Shown: positions 17,732 through 26,084 of the stretch, one piece after another
How the letters are laid out: every line of letters begins with the position of its first letter
Numbering within the stretch: the first letter of the stretch is position 1
Source: UBA1664 sp964531715
GTDB lineage: Bacteria; Pseudomonadota; Alphaproteobacteria; Micavibrionales; UBA1664
DNA length: 64,000 nt
Assembly (NCBI GenBank): GCA_964531715.1
Contig: CAZHEE010000001.1
Span: 62,001 to 126,000, forward strand
Direction of reading: 5' to 3'
Notes under the pieces: generated by a model
Databases searched by the model: none
The model's input: the letters and a program-made list of their open reading frames with translations, nothing else
What the model was told of the DNA's origin: nothing
Translations under genes and position numbers: made by a program

Positions 17732-20035
17732 TTAAAACCGTGTTCCGAAATCAAAACGGAATATTTCATCCTTATCATAGTCTTCATCTATAACAGGCGC
17801 GGCGAAGTCAACACGGAGCGGCCCAAGCGGCGACCGCCATGAAATTCCGGCACCCGCAGACACGCGCAGCGAGCTGTCATCCGCGATATCGGCATCACTG
17901 ACATCTATATCCCATAGGCTCCCGTAATCTGAGAAGACATGGCCTTTGATTCCCATTTCTTCAGGCAGTCCAATCGGAAAACTAAGTTCCGTGGAGCCGC
18001 GATAGAAGTAATTCCCGCCAAGCGCATCATCAGTTGTGAGATCGCGAGGCCCGAGACCGCCATATTCAAATCCGCGCAAGGTACGGCTACCGATAAAATA
18101 ACGTTCGTTAATTTCGACATCTGTATCGCTGTAGCCTTCAATCGCGCCGATTTCTGCCATTGTATTCAATGTCATTTTTTTGGTCACAGGGAAGTATATG
18201 CTCCCGCCTGTTTTCCCTGAAAAGAATTTGGCATCACCGCCAAGCCCTGCCAGTTCGGTTTCAAACCAGAGGCGATACCCATCACTTGGCGCAATGTTAC
18301 TATTCAAATTGTTGTAGCTCAACGTTTGAGAAATAGCGGAAGTCTCACGGCTGCCTTCCTGATCACGGATGAAGCGTGATGCAGTCGCATCAACATCTTC
18401 AATCTCATTGGTTTGATAACGGTATTTAAGTTGTTGGCGCAATTTATCTGTTAATGGATAAGAAAGGCGAAGTGCGCCGCCCGTTGTGCGTTGATCGTAA
18501 GAACTCTCATCCTGAAAATCGCGCGTGACATGGAAAACATCCACACCGGCCGCGAGATCACGGTCAAAGAAAAAAGGCTCAGTGAAAGAAGCGTCAAATT
18601 CTGTCCGCTCACCCGCAATCGTGGTAGAAAACAGCAAATCTTGACCTTTGCCGAGGAAATTCCGTTCACGAATTCGTAAATCTGCCAATGGTCCATCAGA
18701 GGTTGAAAACCCTGCCCCGATTGAAATCTCGCCCGTTGATTTTTCCTCAACCTCAACATCGATAACAGTTTGATCGGCGGCTGAACCTGGCTTTGGTTTC
18801 ACGACAACATTATTGAAAAAATCAAGATTTTGAATATTTCGCTCGGCATCCGAGACTTTCGATGCGTTAAAGGGGTCACCCTCGACCAAGTCAAATTCAC
18901 GGCGTATCACTTTGTCAAGCGTTCTGACATTGCCTTTAATATTGATTTCCTCAACAAAAACACGCTGTGTTTCCTCGGCTTGAAACGCAATATCAACCGT
19001 ACGCTCATTGGGATTACGTTGAATGTCAGGACGAATTCGTGCAAAAGCATATTGCATATCACCAAGTTTATTGGTCAGCGCATCTATTGTATCCTCAACA
19101 TCATCGGAGGAATACCAATCACCGCTGTCGACCGTGACCACTTGTTCCAAGGCTTCATTATTCACATTGCGAAGACGGTTTGAGACGACACTCACATCGC
19201 CGATACGATATCGCTCACCTTCATTAATTGTATAGGTCAGAAAGAAGGATTCTTTATCAGGGCTTAGCTCCGCATTCGCAGACACCATGTTGAAGTCGAC
19301 ATAACCATTTTTTAAATAATGACGGCGTAGCAATTCCTGATCAAACGCCATACGGTCAGGGTCATAGCGATCATTTGATGAGAGGAAGCGATACCATCTG
19401 TCCTCTTTAGAGGCGATGACACTGCGTAATTCGTCATCCTCAAATGCCTCATTCCCGATAAATTTTACGCCGCGAATACGGCTTTCGGGGCCTTCCTCAA
19501 TATTAAACACAATATTAATGCGGTTTTGGTCGAGCTGAATAATCTCTGCATCCACAAGTGTCGAGTAATTGCCTGTGCGGCGGTAAAGCTCTTGAATTCG
19601 TGATACATCGCGGCGAACATCATTACGAACATAAACCGCACGCGGCTTTGTAATCACTTCTTGAGACAGCTCGCTATCCTCAATCGCGTCATTGCCTTCA
19701 AACGCGACCTGATTAATAATCGGGTTTTCAACGACTGAGACAATCAGCGCGTTACCATTTTGACGGATATTCACATCGGCAAATAAGCCCGTTGCATATA
19801 AACGCTTTAAGGCTTGGGTCAGTGAGCCTTGTGTATAAGCATCGCCCGGTCTGATTTGCATGTAAGTGACAATGGTTGCAGGGTCAATGCGTTGTGCGCC
19901 TTCGACGGAAATTTCTGAGACGCGGGCTTGCGTTTCTGCCGGTCTGTCAAAGCCGAAAAACGAGCTTTGCGCCTGCGCCATCTGCGGCAAGCCAATCAAA
20001 ATTAAAAAAAGCGGAAGGTAAAAAGCGTATTTCAT
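17732..20035 (-). CDS. bamA: Outer-membrane protein assembly factor BamA
   Basis: Essential outer-membrane insertase for beta-barrel proteins. 767 aa: a signal peptide (1-22, ending QMAQA), five POTRA domains (about 38-420, opening with VSEISVEGAQRIDPATI), then a 16-stranded barrel (about 430-767) with the conserved FIGSRTLRGFEYGGLGPRD loop. It ends in Phe (FDFGTRF), the usual outer-membrane C-terminal signature. Flanked by rseP and skp, the conserved gram-negative order. Confidence 0.97.
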   Translation of the reverse strand: MKYAFYLPLFLILIGLPQMAQAQSSFFGFDRPAETQARVSEISVEGAQRIDPATIVTYMQIRPGDAYTQGSLTQALKRLYATGLFADVNIRQNGNALIVSVVENPIINQVAFEGNDAIEDSELSQEVITKPRAVYVRNDVRRDVSRIQELYRRTGNYSTLVDAEIIQLDQNRINIVFNIEEGPESRIRGVKFIGNEAFEDDELRSVIASKEDRWYRFLSSNDRYDPDRMAFDQELLRRHYLKNGYVDFNMVSANAELSPDKESFFLTYTINEGERYRIGDVSVVSNRLRNVNNEALEQVVTVDSGDWYSSDDVEDTIDALTNKLGDMQYAFARIRPDIQRNPNERTVDIAFQAEETQRVFVEEINIKGNVRTLDKVIRREFDLVEGDPFNASKVSDAERNIQNLDFFNNVVVKPKPGSAADQTVIDVEVEEKSTGEISIGAGFSTSDGPLADLRIRERNFLGKGQDLLFSTTIAGERTEFDASFTEPFFFDRDLAAGVDVFHVTRDFQDESSYDQRTTGGALRLSYPLTDKLRQQLKYRYQTNEIEDVDATASRFIRDQEGSRETSAISQTLSYNNLNSNIAPSDGYRLWFETELAGLGGDAKFFSGKTGGSIYFPVTKKMTLNTMAEIGAIEGYSDTDVEINERYFIGSRTLRGFEYGGLGPRDLTTDDALGGNYFYRGSTELSFPIGLPEEMGIKGHVFSDYGSLWDIDVSDADIADDSSLRVSAGAGISWRSPLGPLRVDFAAPVIDEDYDKDEIFRFDFGTRF

Positions 20036-20045
20036 TATTATCGCG

Positions 20046-21410
20046 TCACAATATTATTTGAACAAAATCGTTGATATTGGCAAACAACATCAAACACACA
20101 AGAAAAACCATACCGAATTTGAGGGCATAGTCCATCACTTTTTCTGACATTGGTTTACCGAACAGGGATTCATAAGCATAGAACACAAGATGACCACCAT
20201 CAAGCAACGGGATTGGGAACAGATTGATGAGGCCAAGATTTATCGATAATAAGGCGGTAAATGTTACAAGTGCGATGACACCATTTTGTGCAGCGTCACC
20301 TGCAATCGCGCCAATACGCACAATCCCGCCCAGCTCGGTCGCGCTTCGCGTTCCTGTAATAATCTGCCAGAGTGCCTCAAGCGTGCCTGTGATAATAAAC
20401 CATGTCTCTTCTACAGCTGCATAAGACGCTGCAGGCAGTGAATATTCGACCACTTCCTGATCTGTATTTTGCGTGAGAGCAATCGTGTTATCCTCCGGCA
20501 TTTCAAGCAAACGCACGATAACGGGTTGAGCCCCTTCATCCGTGCTCGGCAAACCAATAACCGCTTCCTGCCCTATAATATTGCTTAGCGTGGCGCGTTT
20601 ATCCTCAAGTGATAAGTCCATTATAATGGTATCATTCACGCTGATAATACTGTTAATATCCACACCTTTATCAACACTCAAAATTCCGATTAGTCCGCGG
20701 CTTTGCTCAAAGCCGAAACGGTCTTCAATCGTATCAACCTGAGGCGTGACATCGAGAGTCATCAATTCGCCATCGCGTAAAATATCAAGTGTCAGCGGTC
20801 TATCGAGAGAGATTGCAACCTGTTTTTGAATATCGTTAAAGCTTGTCACCTCTTCACCGTCAATCGCGACCACGCGGTCATGCGGCTGCATCCCTGCCGC
20901 CTCCCCTGCCGAACCGATCATAATCGCCGCGGCAACCGGGGGTGTGACAGGTTTCCCAAAAGTCATATAAAGACAGGCAAGCAAGATAAAGGCAAAAATG
21001 AAATTTATCGCAGGCCCTGCAAATACAATTAAAGCACGCTGATAGACAGGTTTTGTAAAAAACGCATCACGCTTTTCTTCCGCCGTCATCGGGCGTGTAT
21101 CGCCCTCGTCGGTTAAATCATCTTTGCTTCGTGCACTGCTCGGGTCAGTGTCACCGAACATCTGAACATAGCCACCAAGCGGGATGAGGCTCACCTTCCA
21201 GCGCGTGCCGTTTTTATCATCCCAGCCAAAAAGCTCTTTCCCGAAACCGATCGAAAACACATCGACCTTGACCCCGAAATAGCGGGCGACAATGTAATGC
21301 CCCCACTCATGCACGAAAACCAGAACGGATAGTACAAGGATGAAAGGCAAGATAAATCCGCTCAACCCTGTCCAGCCCATTCCGATAAAATTATAGAGTG
21401 TTTCGGTCAT
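20046..21410 (-). CDS. rseP: Site-2 intramembrane zinc metalloprotease RseP
   Basis: Inner-membrane protease of the S2P family that cleaves membrane-anchored anti-sigma factors and signal-peptide remnants. 454 aa. The zinc motif HEWGHY (His-Glu-x-x-His, about residue 34) lies in the first membrane helix, the third ligand region is NLFPIPLLDGGH near the C-terminus, and PDZ-type sequence lies between (about 165-300). The start overlaps dxr by 20 bp. Its place between dxr and bamA is conserved. Confidence 0.95.
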   Translation of the reverse strand: MTETLYNFIGMGWTGLSGFILPFILVLSVLVFVHEWGHYIVARYFGVKVDVFSIGFGKELFGWDDKNGTRWKVSLIPLGGYVQMFGDTDPSSARSKDDLTDEGDTRPMTAEEKRDAFFTKPVYQRALIVFAGPAINFIFAFILLACLYMTFGKPVTPPVAAAIMIGSAGEAAGMQPHDRVVAIDGEEVTSFNDIQKQVAISLDRPLTLDILRDGELMTLDVTPQVDTIEDRFGFEQSRGLIGILSVDKGVDINSIISVNDTIIMDLSLEDKRATLSNIIGQEAVIGLPSTDEGAQPVIVRLLEMPEDNTIALTQNTDQEVVEYSLPAASYAAVEETWFIITGTLEALWQIITGTRSATELGGIVRIGAIAGDAAQNGVIALVTFTALLSINLGLINLFPIPLLDGGHLVFYAYESLFGKPMSEKVMDYALKFGMVFLVCLMLFANINDFVQIIL

Positions 21411-22560
21411 GTTCGTCCTTTATCATGCTTTGAATAATTGAGGTTGTACTATGCCGTGTATCATTATCCAATGCAATAACATCTTCCAAGCTATTCACGG
21501 CGAAGCGTTCAACCGTATCAAGTGCGCTTTCAATCGCGTATATAATATCGAGGAAGCCGATTTTTTGCGATAGAAAGGCTTCATTTGCTATTTCATTTGC
21601 GGCATTGAAGATGATACAACTCCCCTGCCCTTCCGCCAAAACCTGCCGCACAATTGTTAAGGATTGAAACTTTTCAGTATCAGGTTTTTCAAAGGTAAGA
21701 GCCTGTATCCCCTCAAAATCAAGATAATCGCCTGATGTTTGAATACGCTCCGGCCAGCCAAGGCAATAGGCGATAGGCGTGCGCATATCGCTCGGCCCCA
21801 TCTGGCTCAAAATTGAACCGTCATGATACTCAACCATCGAATGGATGAGTGATTGCGGATGAATGACAACGTCAATCTGTCTTGACGGCATATCAAACAG
21901 ATAATGCGCCTCAATCACTTCCAGCGCTTTATTCATCAGCGTTGCACTATCTACGGAAATTTTCGCACCCATTGACCATGTCGGATGTGCGACCGCCTGT
22001 TCAGGTGTTACATGAACCAAATCTTCTGCCTTCCAATTTCTGAAAGGCCCACCCGAAGCGGTTAGAATAAGCCGCTTTATTGCGTTTTTTTTACTTTTAT
22101 CAAAGACTTGAAAGATTGCGTTATGCTCACTATCAACGGGCAGCATGGTCGCGCCTTTTTCTTTGACCGCCTGCATCATGATATCACCGGCCGCGACCAA
22201 GCATTCTTTTGAGGCGAAAGCGATTTTAGCCCCACGCTGAATGGCTTTCATCGTCGGTTTAAGACCTGCCGTACCGACTATCGCGGCTATCGTGATATCA
22301 GTTTCGATCGCCGCCGCTTCTTCAATCGTAACAATCTGAGCGTCAGGGCAAGCTTCTTTTAATTGAGGATAAGAACTTTCATCAGCCAGCGCGACATAAT
22401 CCGGCTTAAATTCTTGTGTCAATTCAATGAGTTTTTCAACATTGCTCCCTGCCGTTAAGACCTGAACATCAAAGCGATCAGCATGATGGCGGATAAGGTC
22501 GAGCGTACTATCGCCTATTGAGCCCGTTGCCCCTAAAACGGTAACAGATTGCCGTTCCAT
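21391..22560 (-). CDS. dxr: 1-deoxy-D-xylulose 5-phosphate reductoisomerase
   Basis: NADPH-dependent first committed step of the MEP isoprenoid pathway, giving 2-C-methyl-D-erythritol 4-phosphate. 389 aa: an N-terminal NADP fold with GATGSIGDSTLDLI, the metal/substrate segment MLPVDSEHNAIFQ, and LTASGGPFRNW. It overlaps cdsA by 28 bp and rseP by 20 bp. The pathway feeds UppS, encoded two genes upstream. Confidence 0.97.
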   Translation of the reverse strand: MERQSVTVLGATGSIGDSTLDLIRHHADRFDVQVLTAGSNVEKLIELTQEFKPDYVALADESSYPQLKEACPDAQIVTIEEAAAIETDITIAAIVGTAGLKPTMKAIQRGAKIAFASKECLVAAGDIMMQAVKEKGATMLPVDSEHNAIFQVFDKSKKNAIKRLILTASGGPFRNWKAEDLVHVTPEQAVAHPTWSMGAKISVDSATLMNKALEVIEAHYLFDMPSRQIDVVIHPQSLIHSMVEYHDGSILSQMGPSDMRTPIAYCLGWPERIQTSGDYLDFEGIQALTFEKPDTEKFQSLTIVRQVLAEGQGSCIIFNAANEIANEAFLSQKIGFLDIIYAIESALDTVERFAVNSLEDVIALDNDTRHSTTSIIQSMIKDEHDRNTL

Positions 22561-23219
22561 ATCACCACTTTCAGACCCAATAAGAGCCAGATTGTAATTA
22601 CCACCATCATCATTGCATCAATGCGGTCAAGGATACCGCCATGTCCGGGAATAAGCTTTCCCGTATCTTTCAACCCTACACGGCGTTTAAGGAACGAGAT
22701 AAATAAATCGCCCATTTGCCCAAGTAATCCTATAACAAGCGAGGCGCCGAGGCTCCATATATAAGCCTCTGTCAAACTCAAATCTTGCGCAAAAAACGCG
22801 ACATAGCCGTCCAGTACGAAAAACGGAAACAGGCATGCGCCGATAAGGCCTGCCCATGTTTTATTCGGGCTGATGCTTGGGCATAATTTTCGCCCGCCGA
22901 TAAGCTTGCCGAAAATATAGCCGCCGATATCGCTTGCCCAAACCCCGATAAATATCAGGCCTATTAGTAAATACCCGTGGCTTTCGCGTAAATCTATCAT
23001 GGCAATCCCTGCAATTACACAATAGAAAAAACCGAATGTAAAAACACTGATGCGCCACCGTCTTTTAACTTCGTTTCGGGCAATCATCATAAACTCAAAC
23101 GCGGCAATACTCATGAGCAATATAACGAAACCTTCATAAAACAGACCGCCTGTATGCACGCAGTAGAGCACGATAGGCGCAAGCACGATTGTTGACAGCA
23201 ATCTTAAAATAAAGCTCAT
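22533..23219 (-). CDS. cdsA: Phosphatidate cytidylyltransferase
   Basis: Makes CDP-diacylglycerol from phosphatidate and CTP at the inner membrane, for all phospholipids. 228 aa, polytopic. The C-terminal CDS signature is KRRVGLKDTGKLIPGHGGI followed by LDRIDAM, and the upstream segment SPNKTWAGLIGA is also typical. The start shares a 4-bp ATGA overlap with the end of uppS. It is shorter than the E. coli enzyme, which is normal for alphaproteobacteria. Confidence 0.95.
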   Translation of the reverse strand: MSFILRLLSTIVLAPIVLYCVHTGGLFYEGFVILLMSIAAFEFMMIARNEVKRRWRISVFTFGFFYCVIAGIAMIDLRESHGYLLIGLIFIGVWASDIGGYIFGKLIGGRKLCPSISPNKTWAGLIGACLFPFFVLDGYVAFFAQDLSLTEAYIWSLGASLVIGLLGQMGDLFISFLKRRVGLKDTGKLIPGHGGILDRIDAMMMVVITIWLLLGLKVVIWNGNLLPF

Positions 23220-23953
23220 GCGCTCACGCTTTCAACACCACCGAAACGGCGTTCGCGGTTGGCAAAATCTTCTAAAGCTAAGTCGAAATCTTTCTCCCTG
23301 AAATCAGGCCAGAATGTATCGGTAAAATATAATTCCGTATATGCCGCCTGCCACAAAAGGAAATTACTAATTCTTTTTTCGCCGCCTGTTCTTATTAATA
23401 AATCAGGGTCAGGTAAATCAGCCGTGTAGAGATGTTTGGTAAAGTCTTCCTCACAAAATTTGTCATTCTGGCGAAAGCCAGAATCTAAAGCGATATTTTT
23501 AACAGCATTTAAAATCTCCTGCCGCGCGCCGTAATCAAGCGCGATTGTTAAGGTCATGCCTGTATTTTCGGCGGTAAGTTTCTCATTATTTTCGATCATT
23601 TTGATGATGTCAGGTGACAGCCTGTCGCGCGACCCGATAACTTTCAGGCACACATTATTTTTATGCATTTCCGCCGTTTCAGACTTAAGGTAATGGCGTA
23701 GCATACTCATCAGCTCATCAATCTCAGCTTTCGGTCTGTTCCAATTTTCAGATGAAAATGCATAGAGTGTGAGATATGGAATTTTATGCTCACCCGCGTG
23801 CTTCACAATGGCCTTGGTTGAATCAATTCCCTTTTTATGACCTGCCGTCCGTGGGAGACGCCGCGCCTTCGCCCAACGTCCGTTGCCGTCCATAATTATT
23901 GCGATATGGGTTGGCTGATTGGCTGATTGGCTAATTGGCTGATTAATTGACAT
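23216..23953 (-). CDS. uppS: Undecaprenyl diphosphate synthase with repeat-derived segments
   Basis: Condenses isopentenyl units onto farnesyl diphosphate to make the C55 carrier lipid for cell-wall and O-antigen synthesis. 245 aa; motifs are IIMDGNGRWAKARRLPRTAG, YAFSSENWNRP and IRTGGEKRISNFLLWQ. Two parts come from repeats. Residues 2-14 (SINQPISQSANQP) are encoded by an 8-bp TTGGCTGA repeat run and supply the start codon. Residues about 156-164 (DSGFRQNDK) are a half palindromic element in a variable loop. The start codon directly abuts the TAG of the S23-like ORF upstream (TAG-ATG). Confidence 0.94.
   Translation of the reverse strand: MSINQPISQSANQPTHIAIIMDGNGRWAKARRLPRTAGHKKGIDSTKAIVKHAGEHKIPYLTLYAFSSENWNRPKAEIDELMSMLRHYLKSETAEMHKNNVCLKVIGSRDRLSPDIIKMIENNEKLTAENTGMTLTIALDYGARQEILNAVKNIALDSGFRQNDKFCEEDFTKHLYTADLPDPDLLIRTGGEKRISNFLLWQAAYTELYFTDTFWPDFREKDFDLALEDFANRERRFGGVESVSA
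23462..23486 (-). repeat. Half palindromic element, in frame inside uppS
   Basis: 25-bp hairpin on the plus strand, GTCATTCTGGC-GAAA-GCCAGAATCT. It has the architecture of one terminus of the GTCAT...GGATC family, and the second terminus is missing. In uppS it reads DSGFRQND with no stop, in the same frame relative to the end (AAT-GAC) as the dnaE and trmB copies (GAT-GAC). Confidence 0.8.
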
Positions 23954-24351
23954 CTAAAGGTTACTCGATAATTTATTTAGCATTTTTGCAACAGATAAAT
24001 ATCCATCATAATACTCAGAATACGAAACATCATCGATATAATTGAGTTCAACACAATAATCTAACCAAACAAGCATCTCGTTAGCTGAACCTTGGGCTAT
24101 TGAAAGAAAACGACTAAATTCGGGTTTAGATTTATTTTGTTTACCAAAACCTTCCGCAATATTAGCGCAGATACCTTTACTGGCACGTCTCATTTGAGAT
24201 GAAAGAGCAAATTGTTCCGACTTAGGAAAATCGAGCGTTCTTCTATGCAATTCAAGTGATAATTTAAACGCAAGCTTATAAAAATCTAAGTCTTTGAACG
24301 ATTTTGTTAACATTTAAATTTCCAATCAGCGAATCAGCAAATTAGCCAATA
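23911..24351 (-). mobile_element. Four-helix-bundle ORF bracketed by TTGGCTGA repeat runs
   Basis: Left arm 23911-23950: successive 8-bp units TTGGCTGA, TTGGCTGA, TTGGCTAA, TTGGCTGA. Right arm 24322-24351: the same type in inverse orientation (reverse complement units TTGGCTAA, TTTGCTGA, TTCGCTGA). The arms enclose one ORF between uppS and frr. A third, solitary run of this type lies at 29147-29172 directly after dnaE. The left arm now encodes the N-terminus of UppS. Mobility is inferred from the layout only. Confidence 0.6.
23954..24313 (-). CDS. Four-helix-bundle protein, 23S rRNA intervening-sequence (S23) family
   Basis: 119 aa, recognisable as the S23/IVP four-helix-bundle family by LDFYKLAFKLSLELH, the SSQMRRASKGICANIAEGFG helix and FLSIAQGSANEMLVWL. 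The name comes from ORFs in 23S rRNA intervening sequences of some bacteria; no rRNA is nearby here. Its molecular role is unknown. The gene lies between two inverse TTGGCTGA repeat runs inside an otherwise conserved essential cluster, and its stop codon touches the uppS start. This looks like a captured insertion whose 3' end now leads directly into uppS translation. Confidence 0.88.
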   Translation of the reverse strand: MLTKSFKDLDFYKLAFKLSLELHRRTLDFPKSEQFALSSQMRRASKGICANIAEGFGKQNKSKPEFSRFLSIAQGSANEMLVWLDYCVELNYIDDVSYSEYYDGYLSVAKMLNKLSSNL

Positions 24352-24353
24352 AG

Positions 24354-24899
24354 CTATACCGCCATTATATCGCGCTCTTTGTCACTCAACATCTGATCTA
24401 TCTGCTTAATATGCTCGTCAGTGAGTTTTTGAACCTCATCAGACTGGCGTTTGGCATCATCTTCGGGCAGGTCATCATCGGCCTTGATTTGATCCATCCC
24501 GTCTTTACGCACATTGCGAATGGCAATCCGTGCGGCTTCCGCATATTTACCGGCAACTTTTGAAAGCTCGGCGCGACGTTCCTCATTGAGTTCAGGCATC
24601 GGAATACGGATGAGAGAGCCTTCCGCCATCGGATTTAAACCCAAACCGGAATTGCGAATGGCTTTTTCGACCGCGGCAGTATTATTTGAATCCCAAACCT
24701 GAACGGTCAGCAAACGCGGCTCGGGCACAGCCACAGATCCCACCTGATTCAACGGCATTTTTGATCCATAAACATCAACCGTGACATTATCCAGCAAAGA
24801 CGTTGAGGCGCGCCCTGCACGCAAACCACCAAATTCATTCTTAAGTGCCTCTATCGCACCATTCATTCTTTTTTGTATATCTTGTTTATTGAGTGGCAT
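24354..24899 (-). CDS. frr: Ribosome recycling factor
   Basis: Splits post-termination ribosomes together with EF-G. 181 aa in the usual three-helix plus small beta-domain layout: LRAGRASTSLLDNVTVDVYG, SLIRIPMPELNEERR and RIAIRNVRKDGMDQIK. In the conserved order tsf-pyrH-frr-uppS, but with an extra small ORF and repeats on the pyrH side and the S23-like insertion on the uppS side. Confidence 0.97.
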   Translation of the reverse strand: MPLNKQDIQKRMNGAIEALKNEFGGLRAGRASTSLLDNVTVDVYGSKMPLNQVGSVAVPEPRLLTVQVWDSNNTAAVEKAIRNSGLGLNPMAEGSLIRIPMPELNEERRAELSKVAGKYAEAARIAIRNVRKDGMDQIKADDDLPEDDAKRQSDEVQKLTDEHIKQIDQMLSDKERDIMAV

Positions 24900-24915
24900 T
24901 TTTTTATTCCTTGTA

Positions 24916-25200
24916 TTAGAAGTGAACTTTACATATCAAATGGTAAAGTGAAATAACTAACTCCAATCTTGGATCTTCTAGTGCATCTAGTGCGTCCTCA
25001 TCCTGTTTACTTAGTGGCACCATCATATCAGGCACATGATCCTTATAACAACCAGTTGACCTAACATCACCAAAAGATACTCTTGCAGATATACCAGCCT
25101 TTTCTGCTAAGTCATTGAAAATATCTGCCATCATTTTTTTATTAGATGAGTCAACACATTCTGTAGATAAAACTACAACATAATCTTCCACTCTACTCAT
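24916..25200 (-). CDS. Hypothetical 94-aa protein between frr and pyrH
   Basis: Not recognised. 94 aa, acidic, Val/Leu/Asp-rich, no signal peptide or membrane helix. The N-terminal part (SRVEDYVVVLSTECVDSSN) could begin a small alpha/beta fold. A weak purine stretch (AAAGAAAGG) lies upstream of the ATG. It breaks the usual pyrH-frr junction and is more AT-rich than both neighbours, like the other inserted ORFs. A degenerate repeat at 25254-25278 and the CCACGAAT element at 25283-25352 lie on its 5' side. It may be inserted cargo or a chance ORF; coding status is moderate. Confidence 0.5.
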   Translation of the reverse strand: MSRVEDYVVVLSTECVDSSNKKMMADIFNDLAEKAGISARVSFGDVRSTGCYKDHVPDMMVPLSKQDEDALDALEDPRLELVISLYHLICKVHF

Positions 25201-25282
25201 TTTAAAAACCTTTCTTTAAATTAATTAACTCAATTCTCAACAACTGTATACTTGTCATTTCAGTGAAAAATAGAGTCTAACG

Positions 25283-25352
25283 CCACGAATGGACACAAAT
25301 ATACACTAATAAATTTTGAGAACAATTCGTGTTTATTCGTGTGAATTAGTGG
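25283..25352. repeat. CCACGAAT/ATTAGTGG imperfect palindrome
   Basis: About 70 bp: CCACGAATGGACACAAAT at the left is mirrored by ATTCGTGTGAATTAGTGG at the right, with internal ACAC/GTGT units. A half copy (CCACGAATGAATACAAATAA) lies at 32840-32860 upstream of dnaE, and a CATGAAGGCAGGAAGACG-like relative lies upstream of eno near 55297. A degenerate GTCATTTCAG...GAGTCT half element precedes it at 25254-25278. Confidence 0.6.
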
Positions 25353-25364
25353 TTAATTTTTCAA

Positions 25365-26084
25365 TCAATTCTCAACAATCGTACATTTTGCCTGACCCGC
25401 CATGACGTTTCTAAAATTGCCATCTTCCATTATCGAGAAGACAACAATCGGCACGTTATTTTCCCGCGCCAGAGATATCGCGGTTGCATCCATAACACGC
25501 AAGTCCTTTGTGAGAACATCCATATGCGTAATATGATCAAAGCGCGTTGCATCCTTATCCTTCTTAGGGTCGGCCGAGTAGATTCCATCCACTTTCGTTG
25601 CCTTAAACAGCGCATCGCAATCCATCTCGGACGCTCTTAATGCCGCAGTCGTGTCAGAAGTAAAATAAGGGTTTCCTGTCCCTGCCGAGAAAATCACGAC
25701 ACGACCTTTTTCCATATGACGCATGGCCTTGCGGCGGATATAAGGCTCGCAAATCGCATCCATACGGATGGCGGATTGCACACGGGTCGGCACGCCCAGT
25801 TGCTCAAGCGCGTTTTGAAGCGCGAGCGCATTAATCGCAATGCCAAGCATCCCCATATAATCGGCGGTTGTGCGATCCATCCCTTCGGATGCGCCACTCA
25901 CACCCCGGAAAATGTTCCCTGCCCCGACAACGACACAAACCTCAATACCTGTATCACGGACATCCTTAATGTCTTGAGCAATACGATTGACGGTAACGGA
26001 ATCAAGACCAAAATCTTTATCCCCCATCAGAACTTCACCCGACATTTTGAGGAGTACACGTTTATAAGGGAGGGGGTTGGGCAT
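25365..26084 (-). CDS. pyrH: Uridylate kinase
   Basis: Phosphorylates UMP to UDP; a hexameric bacterial-type kinase of the amino-acid-kinase fold. 239 aa with RVLLKMSGEVLMG, VVVGAGNIFRGVSG and GTGNPYFTSDTTAALRASE, then TKVDGIYSADPKKD. In the conserved cluster after tsf, but separated from it by a 575-bp repeat block. Its product supplies UDP and, through PyrG, CTP for CdsA. Confidence 0.97.
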   Translation of the reverse strand: MPNPLPYKRVLLKMSGEVLMGDKDFGLDSVTVNRIAQDIKDVRDTGIEVCVVVGAGNIFRGVSGASEGMDRTTADYMGMLGIAINALALQNALEQLGVPTRVQSAIRMDAICEPYIRRKAMRHMEKGRVVIFSAGTGNPYFTSDTTAALRASEMDCDALFKATKVDGIYSADPKKDKDATRFDHITHMDVLTKDLRVMDATAISLARENNVPIVVFSIMEDGNFRNVMAGQAKCTIVEN

